Assembly (NCBI GenBank): GCA_963921195.1
Contig: OY992536.1
Coordinates: forward strand, 178,444,995-178,508,994
Source of the DNA: Pegoplata infirma
Taxonomy: Eukaryota; Arthropoda; Insecta; Diptera; Anthomyiidae
Direction of reading: 5' to 3'
DNA: 64,000 nt
In this document: one piece after another, positions 55,059 through 64,000 of the stretch
How the letters are laid out: the number at the start of each line of letters is the position of its first letter
Position numbering within the stretch: the first letter of the stretch is position 1
Notes under the pieces: model-generated
Databases searched by the model: none
The model's input: the letters and a program-made list of their open reading frames with translations, nothing else
Told to the model about the DNA's origin: nothing
Program-made: the position numbers and the translations under genes

Positions 55059-55428
55059 CACACAAAAGCACCTTGTGAAATTACTAGAGAAAGTCGCATA
55101 ATCCCATTTAACCAATATTTGACAGTTTTCATTGTTTCTTAACAAAAAATTTTCAATCGAAACTTAATTTTTTTTTGTAATTTAACAATTTATTTTTATT
55201 TTTACAAATTTCCAAGTAAATTCATATCTAGCAAATTCACGAGAATTTCTTGTAAGTTTTATTGCGCCAAAAAATTTAAATTTACACTTTATTGGTAAAA
55301 AGCTTGTAAAATTACAAAATTATTGGTAAAAAGCTTGTAAAATTACAAGGAATTCTTGTCAAATAGGTGTTATCAAAAAATAAAAATTACAAGTTTTTCT
55401 TGTTATTTTACAAGGATTTTTTTGAGTG
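55059..55428. mobile_element. CACTCA-family MITE, 370 bp, TA-flanked
   Basis: Starts CACACAAAAGCACCTTGTG, ends CAAGGATTTTTTTGAGTG, TA on both sides. Interior has two direct TATTGGTAAAAAGCTTGTAA units. Closest to the 40.5-40.9 and 7.1-7.8 kb sequences. Confidence 0.65.
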
Positions 55429-56142
55429 TATAATTATAATATAAAATACAGTATCCTACTATCGATTTAACATGCTAAACGTTCCAGAATGGATGATTTT
55501 TTTTCGAAATTTTCAAGAACTTATTAAAACAAATATTTTTTGATATTTTTTTTTACATAAAAGGTATTTAGAATCTAGTTGTCAGTCCTGCAATGCAGCA
55601 AAAGAGTACTTCTTTCAAAAAAATTTGCAGGGATAGTTTCAGTGGAATTTTACATATATTTATGTCCATATAAGTGTGCTCAAACATATACAAACAAGTT
55701 CTATACAATGCACTATCGATCGAGATCCAGAGTTGTTAAACATTTTTACAAAAACTTAAAAACTACTAAAAAAGCAAAAAAAGCAACCATTGCACAGTGG
55801 TTTATTTTCAGGTTTTTTTTTAAATAGTCATTCAGTTAAAACCAGACTCTATGGTTAGCCGCACTTTCATTGTTAGGATATTCTACTATTAAATACACTC
55901 AAAATAATTACTCTGTTGAATACTCTACAAAATGACTGTAATCTCAATTCGACAGATATTTGACAAAGTTATTTGCCGAAATACAGATTTAAGAAAATAC
56001 TTTGTATTTTCTTGTGACCGAAAAACAAAATTTTATCTGTAATTCTACTTTTAACTTTGTAGTCTCTATTTTACAGACAATAAATAGAGTTTTTTGTAAA
56101 AGTACAGAATTTAGAAAAATATTTTGTTTTTTTATCGCAACC
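55429..56142. other. AT-rich DNA, target region of the LINE
   Basis: Contains a perfect AGAAAATAC-TTT-GTATTTTCT hairpin near 55992 and ATTTTATCTGTAATTCT-type words that recur beyond the LINE (TTTCATCTGTAATAATT at 57882), so the insertion split a short local repeat. An 82-codon frame at 55579-55827 is not supported. Confidence 0.45.
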
Positions 56143-57857
56143 AAAATACTGAATGTTATAACCACCACAACATTAAACCGCTGAGGAATGATCAGGGCGA
56201 ATTGATCTATGCTAAAGATCAACAAATGGAGTTGTGGGAGAAGTATTATACTAACCTGTTATCTGTCAATCCGACGGAACTTACAAGAATATGTGATTGT
56301 GATCCAATGCATCATGTAAATAACATAAGAACTGATATAAGCATCGCAACACCTTCATCCGATGAAATAACAGCTGCAATAAAACGTCTGAAGTCCGGTA
56401 AATCTGCAGGCCCTGACGGAATACCTCCCGAGATTCTGAAAACAGACATCACGCTCACAACAAAGTTACTAGAACCCATAATATCCAATTTTTGGTCAAC
56501 TGGAGAAATCCCTGATGATGTTAGAGAAGGACTTATAATCAAACTTCCAAAAAAGGGGAACTTACAAGATTGCTCCAACTGGAGGGGTATAACTCTTTTG
56601 AACATGGTCAACAAAATCATAGCCCACATCCTGCACAATCGCATCTCAACCATTATTGAACCACATCTAAGACGAGAACAAGCGGGCTTTAGGCCAAATA
56701 AGTCATGTATTGATCATATCAACAGCTTGAGAGTAATTGTGGAACAGTCGGTTGAATGGCGCTCACCCCTTTATTTAGTGTTCGTAGACTTCAAACGAGC
56801 CTTTGATACGCTACAACACAATGCAATCTGGGAAGCTCTAAGATGCAAGGGAGTCCCCGAGAAGTTAATTAATCTTATAATGCAGCTCTACAACAACGCT
56901 TATTGTTCCATACTTCACGAGGGCTCATCAAGCAAACCCATCAGAGTAAACGTAGGAGTTCGTCAAGGCTGTGTTCTGTCACCACTATTGTTTAATATAG
57001 TACTTGATGTAGTCATGAACCAATCCATGGACTCGCATCATGGTATCTCATGGGGCCTCCACGACAGGTTAGACGATATCGACTATGCAGATGACGTCTG
57101 TCTTTTATCTCACCGCTTCTCTAGCATGCAAACCAAGATCCATTCCTTTGCTACTTGTGCAGCTAAAGCTGGCTTACAAATTAATATTCACAAAACAAAG
57201 TCAATGCGCATAAATTCATCATGCACCACGATCTTCCAGCTTTCTGGCCAACCCATTGATGATGTTGAAAGCTTTTGCTATCTTGGGAGTATAATTTCAA
57301 AAAGTGGGGGTAGCAAGGAAGATATACAGAATAGACTTTGTAAAGCAAGGCAAGCGTATGGTTCACTTAATAAATTCTGGAGATCGCAAAATATTTCAAA
57401 TTACACCAAAGTCAAGATTTTTAACAGCAACGTGAAATCTGTGCTGCTATTTGGCTGTGAAACGTGGAATATATCATGTCGCGAAATGAGTAGCTTGCAA
57501 GCTTTTGTAAACCGATGTCTCAGGCGTATACATAGAATATTTTGGCCAGCTACTATATCAAACCAAGATCTGTGGAACCTAACTAATCAAGTTCCCTTGA
57601 GTATAAATATACGTTCGCGTAAATTTAGTTGGTTAGGACATACAATGAGAAAGCCAGCGAATGATATAACCCGACAGTCAGTTGAATTTAACCCTCAAGG
57701 ATCCAGGAGACCTGGCAGGCCTGCAAATACTTGGAGGCGACAAATCGAAAACGAGCTGCATGAGCATGGTGTATCCTGGAGTGAAATGAAATCGATGTCT
57801 AATGATAAAATACGATGGAAAGCATTTGTTGCGGCCCTATGTTCCACAGGGAATTAA
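56124..57857 (+). CDS. Non-LTR retrotransposon reverse transcriptase (5'-truncated ORF)
   Basis: A 577-codon uninterrupted frame. Residues 1-10 come from flanking DNA; the element starts at residue 11, and the first in-frame ATG is residue 35. RT domain about 90-365: SAGPDGIPPEIL (94-105), NWRGITLLN (152-160), REQAGFRPNKSC (184-195), FVDFKRAFDTL (220-230), GVRQGCVLSPLLFN (278-291) and catalytic YADD (321-324). The thumb/C-terminal part has FCYLGSIISKSGG (384-396), FGCETW (443-448), FSWLGHTMRK (501-510) and NPQGSRRPGRPANTWRR (523-539). The AP endonuclease that should precede it is absent. The very short 3' trailer and these C-terminal motifs are RTE/L2-like, but the clade is not settled. Domains look intact; it cannot retrotranspose alone. 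Confidence 0.93.
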   Translation: MFFYRNQNTECYNHHNIKPLRNDQGELIYAKDQQMELWEKYYTNLLSVNPTELTRICDCDPMHHVNNIRTDISIATPSSDEITAAIKRLKSGKSAGPDGIPPEILKTDITLTTKLLEPIISNFWSTGEIPDDVREGLIIKLPKKGNLQDCSNWRGITLLNMVNKIIAHILHNRISTIIEPHLRREQAGFRPNKSCIDHINSLRVIVEQSVEWRSPLYLVFVDFKRAFDTLQHNAIWEALRCKGVPEKLINLIMQLYNNAYCSILHEGSSSKPIRVNVGVRQGCVLSPLLFNIVLDVVMNQSMDSHHGISWGLHDRLDDIDYADDVCLLSHRFSSMQTKIHSFATCAAKAGLQINIHKTKSMRINSSCTTIFQLSGQPIDDVESFCYLGSIISKSGGSKEDIQNRLCKARQAYGSLNKFWRSQNISNYTKVKIFNSNVKSVLLFGCETWNISCREMSSLQAFVNRCLRRIHRIFWPATISNQDLWNLTNQVPLSINIRSRKFSWLGHTMRKPANDITRQSVEFNPQGSRRPGRPANTWRRQIENELHEHGVSWSEMKSMSNDKIRWKAFVAALCSTGN

Positions 57858-57871
57858 AGGATTAAATATAT
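56155..57871 (+). mobile_element. 5'-truncated LINE insertion with 12-bp TSD
   Basis: Perfect direct repeat AAAATACTGAAT at 56143-56154 and 57872-57883 bounds the element. Only 14 bp follow the stop codon (AGGATTAAATATAT) before the duplication. The truncated 5' end, TSD and AT-rich 3' end fit target-primed reverse transcription. The insert is visibly less AT-rich than its surroundings, and the frame has no lesion, indicating a young copy. Confidence 0.9.
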
Positions 57872-57883
57872 AAAATACTGAAT

Positions 57884-58175
57884 TTCATCTGTAATAATTA
57901 CTTATTGCTCTGTAATATAGATTTCAAATAAAAATCTCTTAAAAAAATTCCAAAAAATTCGACCCCTCTTTTAAAAGCGTCTTAAATTATAATAAAAGCT
58001 GGTAAATTTTACGAGGATGTCGTATAAAATTGGTGGTATTCGTAAAAAAAACAAAAACAGAAAATTTACATTTTGGAAACATTAAAGCGGGCAAATTTAC
58101 ACGATGGCATTTTCCAATTGTCAACACTACGTGCACAACAAGGAAAGAGAAATTGATCAGAAATAAAATAGTGAC
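57884..58175. other. Flank of the Transib-like element
   Basis: AAACATTAAAGCGGGCAAAT (58078) followed by GATGGCATTTTCC is echoed at 59216 by AAACATTTAAGCGGGCGCAT..GAAGGCAATTGCC, so the two sides of the Transib-like insertion carry a diverged direct repeat. The 65-83 codon frames on both strands are shadows. Confidence 0.45.
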
Positions 58176-58180
58176 CGTTG

Positions 58181-59011
58181 CACTATGGTCCCAAATGGAT
58201 TTTTTTTGGCATAAATTCAAAAAATGAAGCAAGGTCACTTGGATTAATTCTGGGATGATTTTTATCTCTTAGCGCAATCAAAAATCGATTGTCAAAAAAA
58301 AAAATTTTTTTTTGGAAAATTTTTTTTTTAAATTTTTTTTTTTTTTTTGGAAATTTTTTTTTTTTTTTAAAAAATATATTTTTCTTAATTAATTAGCTTT
58401 ACGGAAGGCAAAACAGTTATAAAATAAAATAATTTGAAACCGTGTCACGCAAAAAACAGCAAATTTGGCCGAAATTTGTGCTAAACTAAAATGGAAATTG
58501 TGGGAGTTTGCCAAAAAATGCTGGCAAGATGTAAATTTTAGTATTAAATATACAACATTGAAAACACTTTCACGTTTAAAGACTCATGCAAGTTCGTGCC
58601 CAAACACAACTTTTCGTCCACGAAAGATATAGGCTATTTTGGCTCCAAAATCCTCATAATCAAAACATCCAAGGATAACGCCAAGGATGCATTAACTGTA
58701 AAATAGGAATTTTAAATAAGAACTAATATCCTTAGGTTTCAGTTTGTCCCTTTAGCCTCTTTATAATTTTAGTTTTTCCCATTTGCCGTTTGTATAAGTG
58801 TAATATTGATTTCACTCCGGTTTTATTTTACGTCTTAATACTTTCAACTTTGAAAGCCTAGCAAACTGAAAGTATTGGCACCAAATTTTTTTCATTATAC
58901 TTTCTTGATAGCTTATAGTGTTGACATTAAGGAAATGTATAAGCTTTTAAAAATTTGTTAAATTTTATTTTTTTAATTTCTGCCAAAAAAAATGGATTTG
59001 GAACCATAGTG
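58181..59011. mobile_element. Transib-like non-autonomous element, CACTATGG termini
   Basis: Ends CACTATGGTCCCAAATGG and (reverse complement of the right end) CACTATGGTTCCAAATCC, both continuing ATTTTTTTTGGCA. Flanked by a perfect 5-bp CGTTG at 58176-58180 and 59012-59016. CAC-initiated ends with a 5-bp G/C-containing TSD are Transib traits. The interior, 0.8 kb, contains A/T homopolymers and no transposase. It differs from the 23.4-kb element beyond the terminal CAC. Confidence 0.72.
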
Positions 59012-59016
59012 CGTTG

Positions 59017-59326
59017 TGTTAAAGCTTTATCATGCACATTAAAAAAATATATAAGAATGTCAAGGCATTCTTACACGATTTCCCTTTAATTTTATAAAAG
59101 TGTTTATTGGAATGACCCCGCTTAAAGGTGGCACTGAAAATGAGAAATTTAAAAAAACCGTGAGATCATCTAGCGAGTTTATAAATAATTTCTACAAATT
59201 TAAACATTCGCGTGCGAAACATTTAAGCGGGCGCATTTAAATGAAGGCAATTGCCTTTATTTTATGTCAAGTTATTACTTATCCATGCTTTTTGCACATT
59301 TCAGTAGAAGAAAATGAATAAGAATA
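59017..59326. other. Spacer between Transib-like and nested elements
   Basis: Contains the AAGCGGGCGCAT repeat noted at 58078 and a CCCCGCTTAAAGGTGGCACT motif. No gene. Confidence 0.4.
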
Positions 59327-59951
59327 GTCCAGACTAGGGTTTCTAAATTCCCGGACTTTTTTAATTCCCGGGAAGCGTTTTAAAAAAATTGAATTCCCGC
59401 GAATTCCCGGGAATTTTTTGGTTAACACAAATCCTGAATCTTATCATATATAAAATATTATTTTTCAAAATATGGCAGCATATATTTATTCAAACACCCA
59501 CAGATGTCTTTCTTATGTAAAAAAGTTTTCTTTACTTCTTTTTTAAACGTATAAAATTCACAAAAATCTAATTTTTGTAAAAGTATTGTACTTTATCGGG
59601 ATTTTCGTATTTGCCTTGGCGTATTTTCACTCCATACAGAATGTTTTTTATTCATGAATTTATAATTTTTCAAATTTTTGTGTTTGTAAAAGCTTTTTTG
59701 TAAATTCGAATAATGCTGATCAATCATAATAAGGATTTTATTTTAAAGATACATTTTGAAAAACTTTCGAATTAGTTAAATAACCTTTTCAAGACATCCG
59801 TGCCCAAATATCAGTCTTTTAATTTAAATATTTATGTTTAAAAAAATGGAACTTTTGTGAAATTTTAGGCTAGAATGCTGGTTTGTTTAAAATACTTTTA
59901 TGCAACCTGAATCGTTTCCTTGCGATTTTTTCTGCAATAATTTAAATTTAA

Positions 59952-62221
59952 CCCGAGCAAAAATTTTTATATGATGCAATAAATTATGATATGTAACACA
60001 ATATATATTTATACGCAATTTGATCCGAATAATGGTGGATGTTTTTGCATTAAAAAAGATAAACTTGTATTAAATATGATTTGATTTCATCCGAGTTTTG
60101 ACCAGACATTGCTATATATTGGTGGATCTAATTAGATCTAATTGCATAAAAACATATAAAATCCTGGTGTGTTTTGGTTTGGGTTGAGATACACCACAGG
60201 TCAACGATACATTCACCAAACATATAATTTTCTAAAACAAAAAAATGTTTGGGTACGCTTCGAACCAGATAGGTGATATACATTAGAGCGACTCAAAAAA
60301 AAAAGTGATTTAGTTACCCCTCTGAAAATAAAGCTTGATATGTTTTATGATGATTCCCAAAATATTTTTAGTTTTAGCGTTGACCATCCGTGAGCTGGAC
60401 CATTTTTAAAAAAGGTCCTTTTTTCAGTTTTTCGAATTTTTTTGTACTTTGCTCCAAGACGACATAAATAAAATTTGGTGTCATCGAAAAGAGTTTTTGA
60501 CGCAGCATCCAATGGTATATAAAACTTGACCACTTGCGACCTACAAATTGCGATATTTAACTAAATATATATTTTCGTTTTGGGTTTTCATACAAATTCT
60601 ACGTATTTGGAAATAATGTTCTTCTTTTCAAATTGAATCTGTTTTAAAATAATGTTTATTTATTTTTTTTCTGTAATTATTCACATTAAACGCGAAAATC
60701 GCGATATATTTTATATTTTTCCAAATATAGGCAATATGGGTATCAAAATTTTTCATTTTTCAATTATAATAACCTGGTGATAAGTAAAAGATCTGTTTTC
60801 AAATCTAGGATGCTGTGAGATAAATTAAAGTTTTTAAATATTATTTTTCAACAATGTTCTGCTTTTCAAATTGAATCTGTTTAAAAATAATGTTTATTTA
60901 TTTTTTATTATTCACACAAAACGCGAAAATCGCGAAATATTTTCTCTTTTTTAATATAGGCAATATGGGTATCAACTTTTCTCATTTTTCAATTATAATA
61001 ATCTGGTGATAAGCAAAAGATCAAATCTAGGATGCTGTGAGATATATTTATGTATTCAAATTTTATTTTTTTAGTTGAATACATATATAAAATGAGAAAA
61101 ATAGTTACTAACAGAACACCAGATTATTATAATTGAAAAATGAAAAAATTTGATACCCATATTGCATATATTAAAAAACATAAAATAAATCGCGATTTTC
61201 GCGTTTTATGTGAATAATAAAAAAAAATAATAAATTGACATTATTTTAAAACAGATTCAATTTGAAAAGCAGAACATTGTTAAAAAATTAATATTTACGA
61301 ACTTAAATTTATCTCACAGCATCCTCGATTTGAAAACAGATCTTTTACTTATCACCAGGTTATTATAAATGAAAAATGAAAAATTTTGATACCCATATTG
61401 CCTATATTTGAAAAAAGATAAATATATCGCGATTTTCGCGTTTTATGTGAATAATTACAAAAAAAAATAAATTAACATTATTTTAAAACAGATTCAATTT
61501 GAAAAGCAGAACATTATTTCCAAATACGTAGAATTTGTATGAAAACGCGAAACGAAAATATGTATTTAGTTAAATATCTCAATTAGTAGGTCGCAAGTGG
61601 TCAAGTTTTATATACCATTGGATGCTGCTTCAAAAAATCTTTTCGATGATACCAAATTTTATTTATGTCGTCTTGAAGCAAAGTACAAAAAAATTCGAAA
61701 AACTGAAAAAAGGACCTTTTTTAAAAATGGTCCAGCTCACGGATGGTCAACGCTAGAACCAAAATATTTTGGGAATCATTATAAAACATATCAAGCTTTA
61801 TTTTCAGATGGGTAACTAAATCACTTTTTTCTCCTCCATACAAGTTGAGTCGCTCTAATATACATAACCCTAATAAAGAAATGTTTAGGAACATTTTAAA
61901 AAGTTTCTTATACTTTGCCTAAAAAACTTAGAAAATTTTTGGTTAATTGGAAACATATAAAGTTTTATATGGAACATAATAAGCTATATATAATTTGATG
62001 TTAAATTATATAGAAAAACAGATTTTGTGTTGACCCTTATATTATTTTATTTAATTATATCAACCGTACACCTTTTAATCCGAATCATGATTAAATTATA
62101 TATTACTACATATGAATGCATTAAAAAAATTTAGAAAATATCTCACGGATGTATAATCATATATAATTTATTATGTTTGTATCAAGTTATATATTGTAAT
62201 ATATGTTTATTTTTACTCGGG
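59952..62221. mobile_element. CCCGAG MITE, copy 3 (middle of the nest)
   Basis: Starts CCCGAGCAAAAATTTTTATA, ends TTATTTTTACTCGGG, flanked by AA. After removing the inner insert and one TSD it is 688 bp, equal to copies 1 and 2. It lies inside the TAGGGTTTCTA element. Confidence 0.85.
60284..61857. mobile_element. hAT-like giant foldback, TAGAGCGACTC ends (innermost)
   Basis: 1574 bp, almost wholly one inverted repeat. Ends TAGAGCGACTCAAAAAA and TTGAGTCGCTCTA. Perfect 8-bp duplication ATATACAT at 60276-60283 and 61858-61865; copy 1 of the host MITE keeps the empty site AATATACATAACCC. Each arm includes a ~230-bp direct duplication (ATTGAATCTGTTTTAAAATA, ACGCGAAAATCGCGA). Mirrored frames of 62 and 72 codons (minus 60345-60533, plus 61597-61815) share FYIPLDAAS and KTEKRTFFKNGPAHGWSTL but differ at ends by a frameshift. 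Differences between arms are as often amino-acid-changing as silent, so coding is doubtful. Confidence 0.88.
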
Positions 62222-62413
62222 AATCCAATTTTTTATTTTATTTCAATAAATCATATAAAATTGTATTTAAAATGGGTAATTTGATTAATTTTTTTTAAAA
62301 CAGTTATTGACAAATTCCCGAAATTTCCCGATGAAAAAATCCCGGGATTTTGAGAAAAAATTTTCCCGGGAATTCCCGGGAATTTTTTCCCAAATAGAAA
62401 CCCTAGTCCAGAC

Positions 62414-64000
62414 TGTTAATGTATTTGAAGCAGAGAAGTTCTGGAAATCATGCGCGCAAAGTTGAACAAAATTTTTTATTATAAATGTGTATTAGAGCAC
62501 CCATGAAATACACTAGAATGTCAAAAGTGTTATTTTTTCCGCTCCCCGCGCAATTTCCGGTAGCTTGGGCGTTAAAAATAATATCCATGTCAAAACTGGC
62601 TCTATCGGATAAAAACAGGCCAGTCACTTTTGACTTTTATCCCTAAAAATGGACTTAAATTCGTACAAAGATTTTTAGCGCTATAACTTTTAATCTAAGG
62701 GCTTAACGAAAAAAAATCATATAATCATTTTGATGCAGAACCAGTTGACACACATTTTTGTCATACGCCATTTCAAGATATCTATGGTCCATCATGGTGT
62801 TTTAAGCGATCAAAATAAAAAATTGTGACTCAATAATTTTTGAAACGGCCCTCGTTTATTTATGCATGAGTCCATTTCGGTTTGGTCATCGCAAGATCGT
62901 AGGGTGTTATTAGTAGTTTAACCTGGGAAAACAGTTGCAAGAAATTTCATGTCTGCTAGTCAAAATATTAAGGTCGAAGTTCACGATTTTTTCATATTTA
63001 TTTTATTTTTGGAAAATATTTGCCTTAATATACGTCGCACTCAATATATGTGTTCGCACAACTTGAAGAGCAGAACATTTCCGAAAAATATTAGTGTAAA
63101 AATTTATTTGTCTGATTGGCTGTTTTTGAAAAATAGAGCAAAATATCAAAATTTTACAAAAACTGAATATTAGAGTGGCACTTAAAACTAAACTCTAGAT
63201 ATTAATGTATTCGGGTCGGAATATTGTGTAACTAGGTCTAAAAATTATATGGTAAAAATTTCAGGAAACTCGAAGAACAATAACCCGTGATTCTTTAAGG
63301 TAAAATTTTCGAGTATTGGACCAAAGGACCATAATCCAAAACAAAAATATTTTTTTTGGACGAAATTAATTAAATTATATTTTTATTTGGCATTTACTCA
63401 AAATAAACTTTGATTACAATTTACTTTCTATGACATCTTGCAAAATTTCATGCAACAAATTACCACGGATTTTGGGGGGAACTCCAAATGAGAATTTTCG
63501 ATATTTAAAAAATTTTAGTAAACAAAATTTCGAAAATTAAGAAATATAACTTATTAAATACGTCCTAAAGATTCAAATTCATTAAAATTAAAAGAGGATT
63601 ATTTGAGGTTTATTAAACAAATTTTGTATTGAAATTCTGTTTATAAACCTGTTATTAAACGTTTAAATTTTTTATGAATTTGGAGACTTTAATTTTTGTT
63701 TTTTTTTAGCTATTCAAGTTTTGTGGACTTCAATGACATTCGAATTTGTAAATACATTTTATTTGTGAATATGGATTTTTGAATCATATATGATGAGTTG
63801 AAATATTAGTTTTTAAAATTTTGTTTAATAAAATTTTTAATAAATCGAAAAAACTTATTTGAAGTACTCCCGAAAATCCATGGAAATTTGTTACATAAAA
63901 TTTTGAACGGAGTTAATGATGTCATAACAAACTATTTTTTTTATCCAACTATTTTTGAGTAAAAGCTGAATAAATAAAAAATTATAATTTAATTATTTTC
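62414..64000. other. Intergenic DNA, no supported gene
   Basis: Somewhat less AT-rich at 62490-62920 (CGCTCCCCGCGCAATTTCCG, AACGGCCCTCG). A 74-codon ATG frame at 62949-63173 has no motif. From 63300 the sequence is AT-rich with no repeat relation found in the window. Confidence 0.35.

Larger units (their letters stand above)
59335..62405. mobile_element. hAT-like element, TAGGGTTTCTA ends (outermost of three nested)
   Basis: Termini TAGGGTTTCTAAATTCCCGG and the right end TTTGGG/AAATAGAAACCCTA, each followed inward by several AATTCCCGGGAA units. Perfect 8-bp duplication GTCCAGAC at 59327-59334 and 62406-62413. The TA(A/G)NG start and 8-bp TSD fit hAT. Without the inserted material the element is about 0.8 kb. 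Non-coding. Confidence 0.85.

Overview
The window looks like gene-poor, repeat-saturated nuclear DNA of a higher fly (Diptera, probably a schizophoran with a large genome). This is an inference from the very high A+T content, fly-type interspersed repeats (ends reading ATACCCTCCAACCA, repeated TCCGTCCGTCTGTCTG stretches, TTCGGC..GCCGAAT hairpins), a tRNA-derived SINE, LINE fragments and mariner, hAT-like, Transib-like and PIF-like terminal repeats. The species cannot be named from this sequence. No bacterial or viral features were seen.

There are only two credible coding signals. One is a recent, 5'-truncated non-LTR retrotransposon with an intact reverse transcriptase frame at 56.1-57.9 kb, bounded by a perfect 12-bp target-site duplication (TSD). 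The other is a possible two-exon host gene on the minus strand at 17.6-18.6 kb, encoding a multi-pass membrane segment that I do not recognise. Two broken coding remnants are also present: the 3' end of a second LINE (29.6 kb) and an internally deleted mariner transposase (37.2-37.5 kb).

Nearly everything else is non-autonomous DNA transposons, mostly long inverted-repeat (foldback) elements, plus minisatellites. Left to right: minisatellite with a TA-inserted MITE (0.2-1.4 kb); a CAAGAACA foldback family with one copy inserted into another (5.1-6.6 kb); a tandem-plus-inverted foldback carrying a MITE, next to a poly-G/poly-C-ended element with a 9-bp TSD (7.7-10.6 kb); a second tandem-plus-inverted foldback with its own insert (12.4-14.7 kb); the first of three GAGGCATTCC palindromes (15.4-17.0 kb); the gene candidate; a GGTAC minisatellite interrupted by CCCGAG MITEs (18.6-21.2 kb); a Transib-like element (23.4-25.2 kb); several small MITEs, minisatellites and SINEs (25-35 kb); a GAGGCATTCC palindrome holding the mariner remnant (36.6-38.2 kb); a 35-bp minisatellite split by a SINE (46.2-47.4 kb); the LINE; a second Transib-like element (58.2-59.0 kb); and a three-deep nest of elements (59.3-62.4 kb).

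Several insertions can be verified inside the window, because a related copy preserves the empty target site or the flanks carry matching TSDs. These give a relative order of events. No set of genes forms a pathway here; the layout is the record of repeated insertions of short elements into one another.
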